From Nocardioides pini (lineage in GTDB: Bacteria > Actinomycetota > Actinomycetes > Propionibacteriales > Nocardioidaceae): a stretch of 64,000 bases of DNA. The stretch covers positions 663,095 through 727,094 of the forward strand of contig NZ_JAPPUX010000004.1 of the NCBI RefSeq assembly GCF_026712185.1, given 5' to 3'. The notes below the pieces were generated by a model that was not told where the DNA came from, did no database searches, and saw only the letters and a list, made by a program, of their open reading frames with translations. Position numbers and translations under genes: made by a program. Positions 1-10,346 of the stretch are shown here, piece by piece; position 1 is the stretch's first letter, and every line of letters starts with the position of its first letter.

Positions 1-983
1 ACCTGCTCGGTCGCGGCATCCGCCACCGAGTGCGTACGACGGGCGAGCGTGCGGATCGCGCCGTCGAGGGTCTGCTGCACCACCGACTGGCGTGCCTCCT
101 GGTCGTCGGCCAGCGCGCGGAGCCACTGTCGGATCTCCATCACCGACGACGAAGGGAGCAGTCCCATGTCGGACACCTCGCCCTCCTCGACGACGAAGAG
201 CGGGGAGTCCTTGAGACCACGGCTGGCGAGCATGCGGGCCAGGTGGGTGGTGATGGTGTCGACGGCCTCGGGCGGGGTGCGGTCGAGGACGATGGCGACG
301 GCCGCCGAGCGGTCCGCGGCCTTGCGGAGGAAGTCCCACGGCACCTGGTCGGCGTAGCGCGCGGCCGAGGTGACGAAGAGCCACAGGTCGGCGGCGGCGA
401 GCAGCTGCGCCGCCAGGACCCGGTTCTGCTCCTCCACCGAGTCGATGTCGGGGGCGTCGAGGACGGCGAGGCCCGGCGCCATGACGGGCGACGGCACGAG
501 CTGCAGGGCGCCGGGGTCGTTGGTCTGGCGGCTGACCCGCTCGAGCTCGGGCAGCAGGCGGTCCTGGCCGAACCACTTCGCGTCGTCGGGGTGGTGCACG
601 AGGACGGGCGAGCGGGTGGTGGGGCGCAGCACCCCGGGCGTGGTGACGCGGGTGCCGACGAGGGAGTTGACCAGGGTCGACTTGCCGGCCCCCGTGGAGC
701 CGCCGACGACCGCGAGCAGCGGGGCCTCGAGGGTCATCAGTCGCGGGATGACGTAGTCCTCGAGCTGGTCGACCATCTCGGCACGCGCGGCCCGCTGCTC
801 CTCGGCGCCCGGCAGCTCGAGCGGCAGCCGCGCCTCCTGCAGGGCACCTCGCAGGCGCACCAGCGCGGTGACCATCGCGGTCGTGGCGTCGGACTCGCGG
901 CGCTGGTCGGGAGCCGGACCGGAAGCCGGTTCGGGCGCCGGGCCCGGGGCCCGGCCGGAGGTCGCGTCGTCGTCGGGGCTCAT
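1..983 (-). CDS. Dynamin-like/ABC-type GTPase, C-terminus cut by window edge
   Basis: Partial gene: about 327 N-terminal residues are visible and the frame runs open past base 1. A P-loop GGSTGAGKST lies at residues 94-103 and a G3-like DAPDIDS at 176-182, as in large GTPases of the dynamin/EngA-like class found in actinobacteria. The first 35 residues are Pro/Ala/Asp-rich and low complexity. No membrane helix is visible in this part. The ATG overlaps the stop of the upstream protease gene (ATGA), which implies translational coupling. A membrane- or cell-envelope-remodelling role is inferred from the superfamily only; the diagnostic C-terminal part is missing here. Confidence 0.8.
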   Translation of the reverse strand, partial: MSPDDDATSGRAPGPAPEPASGPAPDQRRESDATTAMVTALVRLRGALQEARLPLELPGAEEQRAARAEMVDQLEDYVIPRLMTLEAPLLAVVGGSTGAGKSTLVNSLVGTRVTTPGVLRPTTRSPVLVHHPDDAKWFGQDRLLPELERVSRQTNDPGALQLVPSPVMAPGLAVLDAPDIDSVEEQNRVLAAQLLAAADLWLFVTSAARYADQVPWDFLRKAADRSAAVAIVLDRTPPEAVDTITTHLARMLASRGLKDSPLFVVEEGEVSDMGLLPSSSVMEIRQWLRALADDQEARQSVVQQTLDGAIRTLARRTHSVADAATEQ

Positions 984-2098
984 CGCGTGGGCACCACCTG
1001 TCCGGGGAAGGAGATGTAGGGGCGGATCCGACGCAGGTCCTCGACGTGCTCCTGGCCGCGCAGGGAGAAGTCGGGCGGCGCCGTGCCGCGCAGGTAGCGG
1101 TGGTGGAGGTAGCCGAGCTCGATGGCGGCGGCCTGGTACTCGCGCATGGCCCGCTCGGCGAGCGGGCCTCCCCGCTGGCGGGCCCAGCGGCGGGCGTGCC
1201 GGCGCGCGCGCAGGTCGACGAGCCACGGGATGTCCGTGGCCGGCAGCAGGCCGCGGTCCGCGGCGTCCTGCAGTGCCTCGGCGAGCAGGGGGCCCTCGGA
1301 CCGGCGCCGGTAGACCGCGAAGGCCACGACGCCGAGGAAGACGGGGAACATCAGCGTGCCGTAGACGACCAGGAAGTGGCCGGTGCCGGACACCGTCGAG
1401 GAGTTCCAGACGCCGTGGAGGAGGGCGGCCAGCGCCAGCCCGACGACGGGCGCGAGGAGTCGCACCCACAGGCGTCGCGAGGCGATCGCGAGACCCACCC
1501 CGATGCCGATGAACGCGGTGAAGAACGGGTGGGCGAACGGGCTGATCAGGCAGCGCACGACGAAGGTCGAGGTCAGTGCGGTGGTGCCGCCCGGACCCAG
1601 CCCGTCGGTGCCGTCGTAGGCGGCCGCGAGGTAGAGGATGTTCTCGGTGTAGGCGAACCCGATGCCCACCATCCCGGCGTAGACGATGCCGTCGAGCACG
1701 CCGTCGAGCTCGTGGCGGCGCCACCACAGGAGCAGGAAGAGGAAGGCCCCCTTGGTGACCTCCTCGCTGACGGGGGCGACGACGCCGAGGACGTCACGCT
1801 CGGTGGCGCCGCCGGCGAAGCCGATGCCCTGGAACACGATGGCGGCACCGGTGGCGGCGAACGCGCCCCAGAGCAGGCCGGCGACGAGGAGGTTGCGCGG
1901 CTCGGGCTCGTAGCGGTCGAGCCACATGAAGCAGCCGACGAGCGGACCGACCGGGACCGCGGCGAGGAGGGCGGCCAGCGCGAGGGAGCCGGGGGCGCCG
2001 GACAGCGCGACGACGACCGCCATGACGACCCCACCGAGCAGCACCAGTGCGGCCACCACGACGGTGAACGCGACACTGTCGCGGCGGCCTCGTCTCAT
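980..2098 (-). CDS. PrsW-family intramembrane metalloprotease
   Basis: This 372-residue polytopic membrane protein has about eight hydrophobic segments. It carries WLDRYEPEPRNLL near residue 59, the glutamate pair SEEVTKG (E112-E113), GFAYTENILY near 147 and HPFFTAFIG, the hallmark blocks of the PrsW/CPBP-like family in which Glu and His residues act in the membrane. PrsW cleaves anti-sigma factors in Bacillus; the substrate here is unknown and no anti-sigma gene is nearby. A TTAGGGT box 6 nt before the ATG suggests a leaderless transcript and supports the start. It is the first gene of a two-gene operon with the dynamin-like GTPase. Confidence 0.85.
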   Translation of the reverse strand: MRRGRRDSVAFTVVVAALVLLGGVVMAVVVALSGAPGSLALAALLAAVPVGPLVGCFMWLDRYEPEPRNLLVAGLLWGAFAATGAAIVFQGIGFAGGATERDVLGVVAPVSEEVTKGAFLFLLLWWRRHELDGVLDGIVYAGMVGIGFAYTENILYLAAAYDGTDGLGPGGTTALTSTFVVRCLISPFAHPFFTAFIGIGVGLAIASRRLWVRLLAPVVGLALAALLHGVWNSSTVSGTGHFLVVYGTLMFPVFLGVVAFAVYRRRSEGPLLAEALQDAADRGLLPATDIPWLVDLRARRHARRWARQRGGPLAERAMREYQAAAIELGYLHHRYLRGTAPPDFSLRGQEHVEDLRRIRPYISFPGQVVPTR

Positions 2099-2204
2099 GC
2101 TCCGACCCTAACGGAGCGGCCACTTCCGACCGGCCCCGCCGCACCCCTTCGGGGGACGCCCGATCGGCTCCGTACGGGCCGGTGCCCCGGCGTACAGTGA
2201 CCGC

Positions 2205-3606
<1,402 letters not shown>

Positions 3607-3614
<8 letters not shown>

Positions 3615-4770
3615 CCGGGCGCCGGCGCCCAGCCTCACCATCGTCGACGGGGTGCCGCGCTGCCACCACTTCGACGCGTTCCGCTGCCGTTCCTGCACCC
3701 TCCTCGGCACCCCGCGCGACCGGCAGCTCTCCGACAAGGAGGCGCACGCGCGCTCGCTGGTCGGCTCGCCGGTGTGGCTGCCCACCGTCGCGGGCGCGGA
3801 CGCGCGGTTCCGCAACAAGGCCAAGATGGTGGTCGGCGGCACCGTCGACGCGCCGACCCTGGGGATCCTCGACCGCGACCTGGCGGGGATCGACCTGCAC
3901 GACTGCGGCCTGCACTCCGACGGCCTGCGGGCGACCCTCGACCGCCTGGCCGGCTGGATCCGCGACGCCGGCCTGGTGCCGTACGACGTCGCGGCGCGCG
4001 CCGGCGAGCTCAAGCACGTCCTGCTCACCGAGTCGCCCGACGGCGAGATGATGCTCCGGCTCGTGCTGAGGTCGACGGCCCTGGAGGCGCGCGTCCGGTC
4101 CCGCCTGCCCGCGCTGCTCGAGGCGGTGCCGGCGCTGCGGGTGGTGACGATCAACGTCCAGCCCGAGCACAAGGCCGTGCTGGAGGGGGAGCGCGAGATC
4201 GTGCTGACCGAGGCCGCGACGCTGCCGATGCGGCTGGCCACCGGGGTCACGCTCCGGCTGGGCCCACGGTCGTTCTTCCAGACCAACACCGCGGTCGCCG
4301 AGGCCCTCTACGACCAGGCGTGGACGTGGGTGCGCGACCTGCCGGAGGTACGCACCGTCTGGGACCTCTACTGCGGCGTCGGGGGGTTCGCGCTGCACCT
4401 CGCCGGGCCGGGGCGGGACGTGCGCGGCGTCGAGGTCTCCGCTGACGCCGTCGCGGCCGCCGGCGCCACGGCGTCCGAGCTCGGCGTCTCGGCGGAGTTC
4501 GTCGCCGCCGACGCGACGGCGTACGCCCTCGCTTCCGACGTCGTCCCGGACCTCGTCGTGGTCAACCCGCCCCGCCGCGGCATCGGCCCCGACCTCGCCG
4601 GCTGGCTCGAGAGGTCAGGCGTGCGTCATGTCGTCTACTCCTCGTGCAACGCCGAGTCGCTGGCACGCGACCTCGCGCTGATGCCGTCGCTCCGCCCGGT
4701 CGAGGCACGGGTGCTCGACATGTTCCCGCACACCACGCACTACGAGGTGATGGTGCTGCTCGCGCGGTGA
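3607..4770 (+). CDS. rlmC: 23S rRNA (uracil-C5)-methyltransferase, RlmC-like
   Basis: A 387-residue member of the RumA/RumB (TrmA-type) m5U methyltransferases. The 4Fe-4S ligands are visible as C19, C27, C30 (CHHFDAFRCRSC) and C100. A SAM-binding LYCGVGGFAL motif and the NPPRRG motif precede the catalytic SSCNAES with nucleophile C347. It lacks an N-terminal TRAM domain, which favours RlmC over RlmD. The target is expected to be a uridine of 23S rRNA (U747 in E. coli numbering), by family knowledge. The GTG start lies inside the 3' end of the aminopeptidase gene. Confidence 0.88.
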
Positions 4771-4773
4771 GGC

Positions 4774-5376
4774 TCAGCCGCGGCGGATCCTGGGGCCCAC
4801 GGCCACCCGGAACACGCGGTACGTGTCGCTGTGGCCGTCGTCGACGGTGGACGCGAGGACGGCGGGGTCGTCCGCGGGGAGCGGGGCGAACGCCTTGAGG
4901 CCCAGCCGGACCCAGCGGGGCGAGGAGAGGCACGCGGTGGGCACGGACACCGCGGCAGTGTCGGCGCCGGTGTCGTACCGCGCGCGGAGGGCAGGGCAGC
5001 CGACGGGCTCGCGCCTGCGGGTGATCGTCGTCCGCGCCCGCCGTCCTTCGTCCTTCTCGACCTCGACGCGGTAGGCACCCGACGGAGTCCGGATGAGCAC
5101 CTGGATCGAGTGCTCCCGCACGCCGGCGAGCTCGGTGAAGTGGACCGTGATGCTCAGCCGCCGGTCCCCGTGCGCCGCCACCGTGCGCACGATGTCCGCA
5201 GGCGACGGGTCGGGAGTCGGCGGGAGCTCGGCGTCCTCCTCGGCGACGAAGCCCACGACCCCGGCGTCGCCGGCCGGGTCGTGCGTGACGACCTTCTCGG
5301 CGTGCGCTCCGGTCGGCGCGAGGAGGGCGAGGGGCACGACGAGCGCGACCAGGCGCGGCCCGAGACGTGACGACAT
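4774..5376 (-). CDS. Secreted protein, paralog A
   Basis: A 200-residue exported protein with a Sec signal peptide (about residues 1-26, cleavage after AHA). The mature part is predicted all-beta and holds two cysteines (GCPALRAR, TACLSSPRW) that could form one disulfide. I do not recognise a named family. It is clearly homologous to the next gene upstream on the same strand: both begin the mature region with E[KE]VVT.DPA.D and end in GP[KR][IV]RRG. TACGCT lies 7 nt before the ATG. It ends 3 bp from the convergent rlmC-like gene. Confidence 0.75.
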   Translation of the reverse strand: MSSRLGPRLVALVVPLALLAPTGAHAEKVVTHDPAGDAGVVGFVAEEDAELPPTPDPSPADIVRTVAAHGDRRLSITVHFTELAGVREHSIQVLIRTPSGAYRVEVEKDEGRRARTTITRRREPVGCPALRARYDTGADTAAVSVPTACLSSPRWVRLGLKAFAPLPADDPAVLASTVDDGHSDTYRVFRVAVGPRIRRG

Positions 5377-5412
5377 GTGACGCAGCGTAGGGCCGGGCGG
5401 CCGCCGGCGCCC

Positions 5413-6027
5413 TCAGCCCCGGCGGACCTTCGGGCCGAGGGCGATCCTCTCGCGGACCTCCCCGGACCGGTGGGCGTCGTCGGCGAGCACCACCATCTCC
5501 TCGGCGCCGTCGACCGACGTCACGGTCTCGACCGTGGCGACGCCCGCGCCGACCTGCACCCACCGCGGGTCGCCGAGGCACGACGTCGGGATCGTGACGG
5601 TGACTCGCGACGATGCCTGGTCCCCGACGGCGCGCAGCCGCCGGCACTCGATCGCGCGGCTCCGGCGCGTCATGTCGACCTCGGGTCGACGACCGAGGTT
5701 CTCGGTCTCGACCTCGAACCTGCCGTCGGGAGTGCGCACCTCGAGCACCGCGAAGTAGGTCCGCGAGCGGCCCAGGTCGCGCAGGTCGAGGCGCACCCGG
5801 AGGCGCGACGCGCGGTGGTCGACGGTCGTGCGCACGACGTCCGCGGTGAGGTTCTCGGGCGCAGGCAGGAGGTTGTCCAGGTCGCCACCGCCCTGCTCCG
5901 TCGGGCCGAGGGCCACCACGTCGGCGGCCGGGTCCTCGGTCACGACCTCCTCCGCGTGGGCGGCAGCCGGGAGGAGGAGGGCGGTCGGCAGCAGGACCGC
6001 AAGGAGAGAGGTGGCAAGTCGGGTCAC
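5413..6027 (-). CDS. Secreted protein, paralog B
   Basis: A 204-residue exported protein with a signal peptide ending near AAAHA. GTG at 6027 was chosen because TAGGTT lies 7 nt upstream and because the signal peptide starts immediately there; longer frames add an implausible N-terminus. It shares with paralog A the layout of mature start, a VVRT block, a [TS]P[DS]G[RA][FY] strand, the pair of cysteines and the GPKVRRG end. The tandem pair looks like a local duplication, separated by only 36 bp. Function unknown; probably extracytoplasmic. Confidence 0.72.
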   Translation of the reverse strand: MTRLATSLLAVLLPTALLLPAAAHAEEVVTEDPAADVVALGPTEQGGGDLDNLLPAPENLTADVVRTTVDHRASRLRVRLDLRDLGRSRTYFAVLEVRTPDGRFEVETENLGRRPEVDMTRRSRAIECRRLRAVGDQASSRVTVTIPTSCLGDPRWVQVGAGVATVETVTSVDGAEEMVVLADDAHRSGEVRERIALGPKVRRG

Positions 6028-6274
6028 CCGGCGAAACCTAGGGGTGAACCGCGTCCGGTGTGAGGCGAACCACGGAATCGACCGGACGGACCCCCGGTTG
6101 TGCCAGGCGTGCGCCCTTCCTCCCCCGTCCCCGCGACCGTCGGCGAGCTGCTGACGCAGCGTCGCGCCGTGGACCTCGCGCGCACCCAGAGCGCCCTCTG
6201 TCGCTGACGGCGCGCCCCGACCGTACGTCCTGCACCCCCGGTCCCGGCGCCCCGCGTGACGCGGCGCCACTCGG

Positions 6275-6287
6275 AAAGGTTACCTTT
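6275..6287 (+). promoter_or_regulatory. Dyad AAAGGT-T-ACCTTT over the symporter -10
   Basis: Perfect 6-bp arms around a single T. The right arm contains TACCTT (6281-6286), which sits 6 nt before the ATG at 6293 and looks like the -10 of a leaderless transcript. A protein bound here would block the promoter. The identity of the regulator is unknown. Confidence 0.4.
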
Positions 6288-6292
6288 TCAGT

Positions 6293-7684
6293 ATGAATAC
6301 ATCTGTTACGGCGGAGAAGAAGCACACCCGCTTCCGAACGCCCTCGTTCGCCGTCCAGGTCCTGATCGGCCTGGCCCTCGGTGTCGTCCTCGGTCTCGTC
6401 GCCCGCAGCATGGGTGCGGACGGCGTGGACGCCACGACCGGCGAGGTGGACCCCAACTGGCTCACCGAGACGCTCGGCACCATCGGCAGCACCTTCGTGA
6501 CGCTGCTGCGTGCCGTCGTGCCGCCGCTGGTCTTCCTCGCGATCGTCGCCTCGATCGCCAACCTGCGCGACGTCACCGGCGCTGCCCGCCTCGCGTGGCG
6601 GACGCTGGCGTGGTTCGCCATCACCGCGCTCATCGCGGTCAGCATCGGCATCGTCCTCGGCCTCGTGCTGCAGCCGGGTGACCACACGAGCGTCACCGCC
6701 GACGCGGCCTCGGCGCCGTCGACGACCGGCTCGTGGCTCGACTTCCTCACCGGACTGGTGCCGGCCAACGTCCTCGGCCTCGAGGGGTACGACAACGGCG
6801 ACGGCTCCGTCGGCTTCTCCTTCAACGTGCTCCAGATCCTGGTCATCTCGATCGCCGTCGGCATCGCGACGCTCAAGGTCGGCGAGGCGGCCGAGCCCTT
6901 CCTCGCGTTCGTCCGCTCCGCCCTGGCCGTGGTGCAGAAGGTCCTCTGGTGGATCATCCTGCTCGCCCCGATCGCCACCGTCGGCCTCCTCGGCAACGCC
7001 GTCGCGAGCTACGGCTGGGACGCCCTCGGCTCGCTGGGCATGTTCACCGTCGCGATCTACGCCGGTCTCGCCCTGGTCGTCGCCGGCGTCTACCCGACCC
7101 TGCTCCGCCTGCACGGCCTCTCGGTGCGCCAGTTCTTCTCCGGCGCGTGGCCGGCGATCTCGCTGGCCTTCGTCTCGCGGTCGTCGATCGGCACCATGCC
7201 GGTCACCGAGTCGGTGACGGAGCGCAACCTCGGCGTGCCCCGGTCGTACGCCTCGTTCGCCGTGCCGCTGGGCGCCACCACCAAGATGGACGGCTGCGCC
7301 TCGATCTACCCGGCGATCTCGGCGATCTTCGTCGCGCAGTTCTTCGGCCTCGACCTGTCGGTCACCGACTACCTGCTCATCGCGTTCGTCTCGGTGATCG
7401 GCTCGGCCGCCACGGCCGGCGTCACCGGCGCGACCGTCATGCTGACGCTGACGCTCTCGACGCTCGGCCTGCCGCTCGAGGGCGTGGGCCTGCTGCTGGC
7501 GATCGACCCGATCCTCGACATGGGCCGCACCGCGGTCAACGTCGCGGGTCAGGCGCTGGTCCCGACCATCGTCGCCAAGCGCGAGGGCATCCTCGACCAG
7601 GCGGCGTACGACGCCCCGCGCGGGCGCGACGCCTGGCGCGAGGACGCGGACAGCACCCGCGAGGCAGCACCCGCCGTCGCCTGA
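6293..7684 (+). CDS. Dicarboxylate/amino acid:cation symporter (DAACS)
   Basis: A 463-residue membrane protein of the DctA/GltP fold with about eight transmembrane helices and two re-entrant hairpins. The HP1-like SRSSIGTMPVTE and the helix-7 motif are present, but the latter reads GATTKMDGCA, with K331 where most members have Asn (NMDG). This could change cation or substrate preference. It imports C4-dicarboxylates or acidic amino acids with Na+ or H+, by family knowledge. It is monocistronic: a 10-bp-stem hairpin follows the stop. The ATG has no Shine-Dalgarno but a TACCTT box 6 nt upstream. Confidence 0.88.
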   Translation: MNTSVTAEKKHTRFRTPSFAVQVLIGLALGVVLGLVARSMGADGVDATTGEVDPNWLTETLGTIGSTFVTLLRAVVPPLVFLAIVASIANLRDVTGAARLAWRTLAWFAITALIAVSIGIVLGLVLQPGDHTSVTADAASAPSTTGSWLDFLTGLVPANVLGLEGYDNGDGSVGFSFNVLQILVISIAVGIATLKVGEAAEPFLAFVRSALAVVQKVLWWIILLAPIATVGLLGNAVASYGWDALGSLGMFTVAIYAGLALVVAGVYPTLLRLHGLSVRQFFSGAWPAISLAFVSRSSIGTMPVTESVTERNLGVPRSYASFAVPLGATTKMDGCASIYPAISAIFVAQFFGLDLSVTDYLLIAFVSVIGSAATAGVTGATVMLTLTLSTLGLPLEGVGLLLAIDPILDMGRTAVNVAGQALVPTIVAKREGILDQAAYDAPRGRDAWREDADSTREAAPAVA

Positions 7685-7699
7685 GGGCGGACATCCCTC

Positions 7700-7736
7700 G
7701 ACGCCGGCCCCGGTCCCCGTGACCGAGGCCGGCGTC
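7700..7736 (+). terminator. Terminator-like hairpin after the symporter
   Basis: GACGCCGGCC pairs with GGCCGGCGTC (10 bp), with a smaller CGGTC/GACCG stem inside, 16 nt after the symporter stop. There is no U-tract, as is usual in high-GC actinobacteria. Confidence 0.6.
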
Positions 7737-8049
7737 GGCGCGTTCGGGAGGTGGCACCAGAACCGGTCTGGACTGGTCTGGACCCATACCGACCCTGTCC
7801 GGATCCTTGACCGAAGTGCCACGACTTCCGGTGAAGTGCACGGGAAACATGACGCTCGCCAGAAGGCACCCTTTCGGGTGGGGCGACACGATCGGACGAG
7901 GCGCACGACGACCCTTCACATCCGGCTCCACGCACCCCTGCAGCCGCGTCGCTGGCGGCGGACACGTCCGGCCGGGGTCTGTCCGGCCGGCGCGATGCCT
8001 TCCGCCGGCCCTGTTCCGGGCCGGTCCCCCCGGAAGAGAAGAGTTCGCC
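7737..8049 (+). other. Long non-coding leader upstream of the exported Ig-like protein
   Basis: No convincing gene. The stretch has a near-direct repeat GGTCTGGAC/TGGTCTGGAC around 7768-7790, a hairpin TCGCC..CACCC-TTTC-GGGTG..GGCGA near 7856-7886, and two copies of GTCCGGCCGG around 7967-7993. These may form structured 5' untranslated RNA for the following gene. I recognise no known riboswitch class. Confidence 0.35.
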
Positions 8050-9987
8050 ATGCCACGAAGCACATCTGCCTCCGGTAGCAACCCACGGCGTCGTCCCTGG
8101 CGCCGACTCAGCCCCCGCCTGGCCGCCGTCGGCGCACTGGTGGCCGCAGCGGTCGTCACGCCGCTGGCGGCGTTCGCAGCCGACGGGCCGTACACCATCG
8201 ACGGCAACATCCCCGACGCCGGCGCCACCGAGCTGCCCGACCCGTTCGGGAGCGTCAAGGAGCTCGGACCGAAGAACTCGAACACGACGAAGATCGGCGT
8301 CATCAACTCGGCTGCCGTCCCGATGCTCGACAGCACGAACCCGAACGCCCAGGTGGATCTCCGGCGAGCCTGGCTGGACACCGAACGGGACACCGCCGCC
8401 CCCAACCACGACTGGCTCTACTTCGGCTGGGAGCGCGACTCCAACAGCGGCAGCGGCTTCATCGCCTACGAGTTCATGCAGGATCCGGCGCCCGCGGCCT
8501 GCGCCTACGACACCGCGACCGATGCCCAGCTGATTGCCGGCTGCAACCCCTGGGCGAACCGCAGGGCGGGCGACTTCATGATCCTGTGGGACCAGCAGGG
8601 CGGGAGCAGGGACCTCTACCTCCGCACCTGGTCCGGCACCGCACCGAACCTGACCCTCGGTGCGCCGGCGCTCCTCGACAGCACGGTCTCCCAGGCGCAG
8701 TACAGCGCCGACGGCTTCCGCGGTGAGGCAGCGGTCGACCTGACGGCGACCATCTTCGGCGGCTCCACCGCATGCAAGACCTTCGCCAACACCATCCCCA
8801 GCACGGTGACGGGCAACTCCGACACCGCCGACTACAAGGACACCATCCTCAAGAACGCACCGCCCATCACCAACTGCACCTCGACCACCGTGACCACGCC
8901 GCAGACCAGCACGGGCGGCAGCACGGCCGGAGGCCTCTCGATCGGCTCCGGGGTCGTGGCAGTCCGCGACCAGGCCGTCGTGGACGTCGTCGGCGGCACG
9001 GCGGACCCGGCCGGCTCGGTCGCCTTCTCCCTCTGCAAGGTCGACGCTCCGGGACTGTGCACCAGCCCAGCGGGCACGTCGGTCGGATCGACGAACCTGC
9101 CGGCCGCGGCCACGACGTACCCCGTCACGGTCGTGTCCCCGACGGCGTACGTCACCTCGGCCGGCCGCTACTGCTGGCGGGCGGTCTTCAGCGGTGACTC
9201 GGCCAACGGCATCCCCGGCTCGAGCGACGCCAGCGCGTCGGAGTGCTTCACCGTCGACCCGGTGACACCGACGCTGGCAACGACTGCCGGCGCCGACGTG
9301 AACCTCGGCAGCCCCGTGACCGACACGGCGACCCTCAGCGGTCTCGCCACCCAGCCGGCGAACCCGGTCATCAACCTGACCGGCACGGGTGGTGCCGCCG
9401 CGGGCGGGACGATCACGTTCAAGCTGTACGGCCCGAGTGACACGGGCTGCGGCCCCCTCGTCCACACCGTGACGCCGGCGACCCCGGTCAGCGGCAACGG
9501 GACCTACGGGCCGGTGTCCTTCACCCCGACCGCACCCGGTACCTACCACTGGGTCGCCGAGTACAGCGGCAACGCCCCGAACACCAACGGGACGACGCAC
9601 AACGCCAGCTGCGCCGACACCAACGAGGACGTCGTCGTCTCCACCGTTCCCTCGTCACTGACGAGTGCCCAGCGCTGGGTCCCGAACGACTCGGTGACCG
9701 TCTCGGCCCCGGCCGGCAGCGGCAACCTGGCCGGCACTGTGTCCTTCGACCTGTACGCCAGCAGCGACTGCACCGGCAACGCCGTCTACTCGACCACCGA
9801 GAGCGTCTCCGGGGCCTCCCCGAGGACCGTGTCGACGTCGAACACGACCGCGCAGACGGCCTCCGGCTCGTTCTCGTGGAAGGTGAGCTACGACAGCACC
9901 AACCCGGCCCAGCGCGACATCGGGGCGAGCTGTCACGAGACCTCGGCCCTGACGATCGCGAACGGGGGCACCGTCAGCAGCAACTGA
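8050..9987 (+). CDS. Large exported protein with Ig-like repeats
   Basis: A 645-residue secreted protein. Residues 1-45 form a twin-Arg-like/Sec signal (RRRPWRRLSPR, then a hydrophobic stretch ending in AFA). Residues about 45-275 form a beta-rich N-terminal domain with an aromatic/Asp-rich core (HDWLYFGWERD). Three bacterial Ig-like modules follow (about 295-405, 405-525, 530-640), each with a pair of cysteines and strands such as GTISF/GTVSF and YSGN/YSGD. There is no LPXTG or C-terminal anchor helix, so release or non-covalent binding is likely. ATG at 8050 is preceded by a purine-rich GGAAGAGAAGAG. Probable surface/adhesion or matrix protein; exact role unknown. Confidence 0.75.
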   Translation: MPRSTSASGSNPRRRPWRRLSPRLAAVGALVAAAVVTPLAAFAADGPYTIDGNIPDAGATELPDPFGSVKELGPKNSNTTKIGVINSAAVPMLDSTNPNAQVDLRRAWLDTERDTAAPNHDWLYFGWERDSNSGSGFIAYEFMQDPAPAACAYDTATDAQLIAGCNPWANRRAGDFMILWDQQGGSRDLYLRTWSGTAPNLTLGAPALLDSTVSQAQYSADGFRGEAAVDLTATIFGGSTACKTFANTIPSTVTGNSDTADYKDTILKNAPPITNCTSTTVTTPQTSTGGSTAGGLSIGSGVVAVRDQAVVDVVGGTADPAGSVAFSLCKVDAPGLCTSPAGTSVGSTNLPAAATTYPVTVVSPTAYVTSAGRYCWRAVFSGDSANGIPGSSDASASECFTVDPVTPTLATTAGADVNLGSPVTDTATLSGLATQPANPVINLTGTGGAAAGGTITFKLYGPSDTGCGPLVHTVTPATPVSGNGTYGPVSFTPTAPGTYHWVAEYSGNAPNTNGTTHNASCADTNEDVVVSTVPSSLTSAQRWVPNDSVTVSAPAGSGNLAGTVSFDLYASSDCTGNAVYSTTESVSGASPRTVSTSNTTAQTASGSFSWKVSYDSTNPAQRDIGASCHETSALTIANGGTVSSN

Positions 9988-10073
9988 CCTGGCGAACCAG
10001 CCCAACCCTCTGGAGCGCCCCGGGCACCACCCGGGGTGCTCCTGCGCGCGGGCTGGGATACTGCTCCCCGCTG

Positions 10074-10146
10074 GCCCCCGTGGCGCAATGGATAGCGCAA
10101 CGGCCTTCTAATCCGTGGGTTGCAGGTTCGAGTCCTGCCGGGGGCG
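10074..10146 (+). tRNA. tRNA-Arg (TCT)
   Basis: Full cloverleaf: acceptor GCCCCCG pairs with CGGGGGC, discriminator G, D arm GCGC/GCGC, anticodon loop CTTCTAA giving TCT (reads AGA), T arm around GGTTCGAGTCC. The anticodon stem has one terminal C-T mismatch. CCA is not encoded. Confidence 0.93.
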
Positions 10147-10221
10147 CAAAGAGGCTGCGTTGCGCGACACGCCCGGCGTGCCTCCCCGACGAGGCGGCGA
10201 CGCCCCATCAGGATGTGGTCA

Positions 10222-10250
10222 GGCCCCGCCACGTATGAGGTAGCGGGGCC
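10222..10250 (+). terminator. Hairpin downstream of tRNA-Arg
   Basis: GGCCCCGC pairs with GCGGGGCC across a 13-nt loop, about 75 nt after the tRNA. Likely end of the tRNA transcript; no T-run. Confidence 0.45.
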
Positions 10251-10280
10251 GAATGCTTGCCTGCGGTGCGACACGTACGA

Positions 10281-10320
10281 CGGCCCGGAGCGGGAGGCCT
10301 CGACCTCCCGGCCCGGGCCG
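10281..10320 (-). terminator. Terminator hairpin of the following minus-strand gene
   Basis: CGGCCCGG..CGGGAGG pairs with CCTCCCG..CCGGGCCG, a roughly 17-bp imperfect stem, 26 nt past the stop of the secreted-protein gene at 10347. Confidence 0.55.
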
Positions 10321-10346
10321 TCGCCTGTCAGCTGTCCGTGACGTCC

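Noticed and set aside
30..2200. Long plus-strand open frames opposite the GTPase and PrsW genes
   Set aside because: High GC makes antisense frames open. Their translations are Arg/Gly/Ala-rich without motifs, while the minus strand shows complete P-loop and PrsW signatures.
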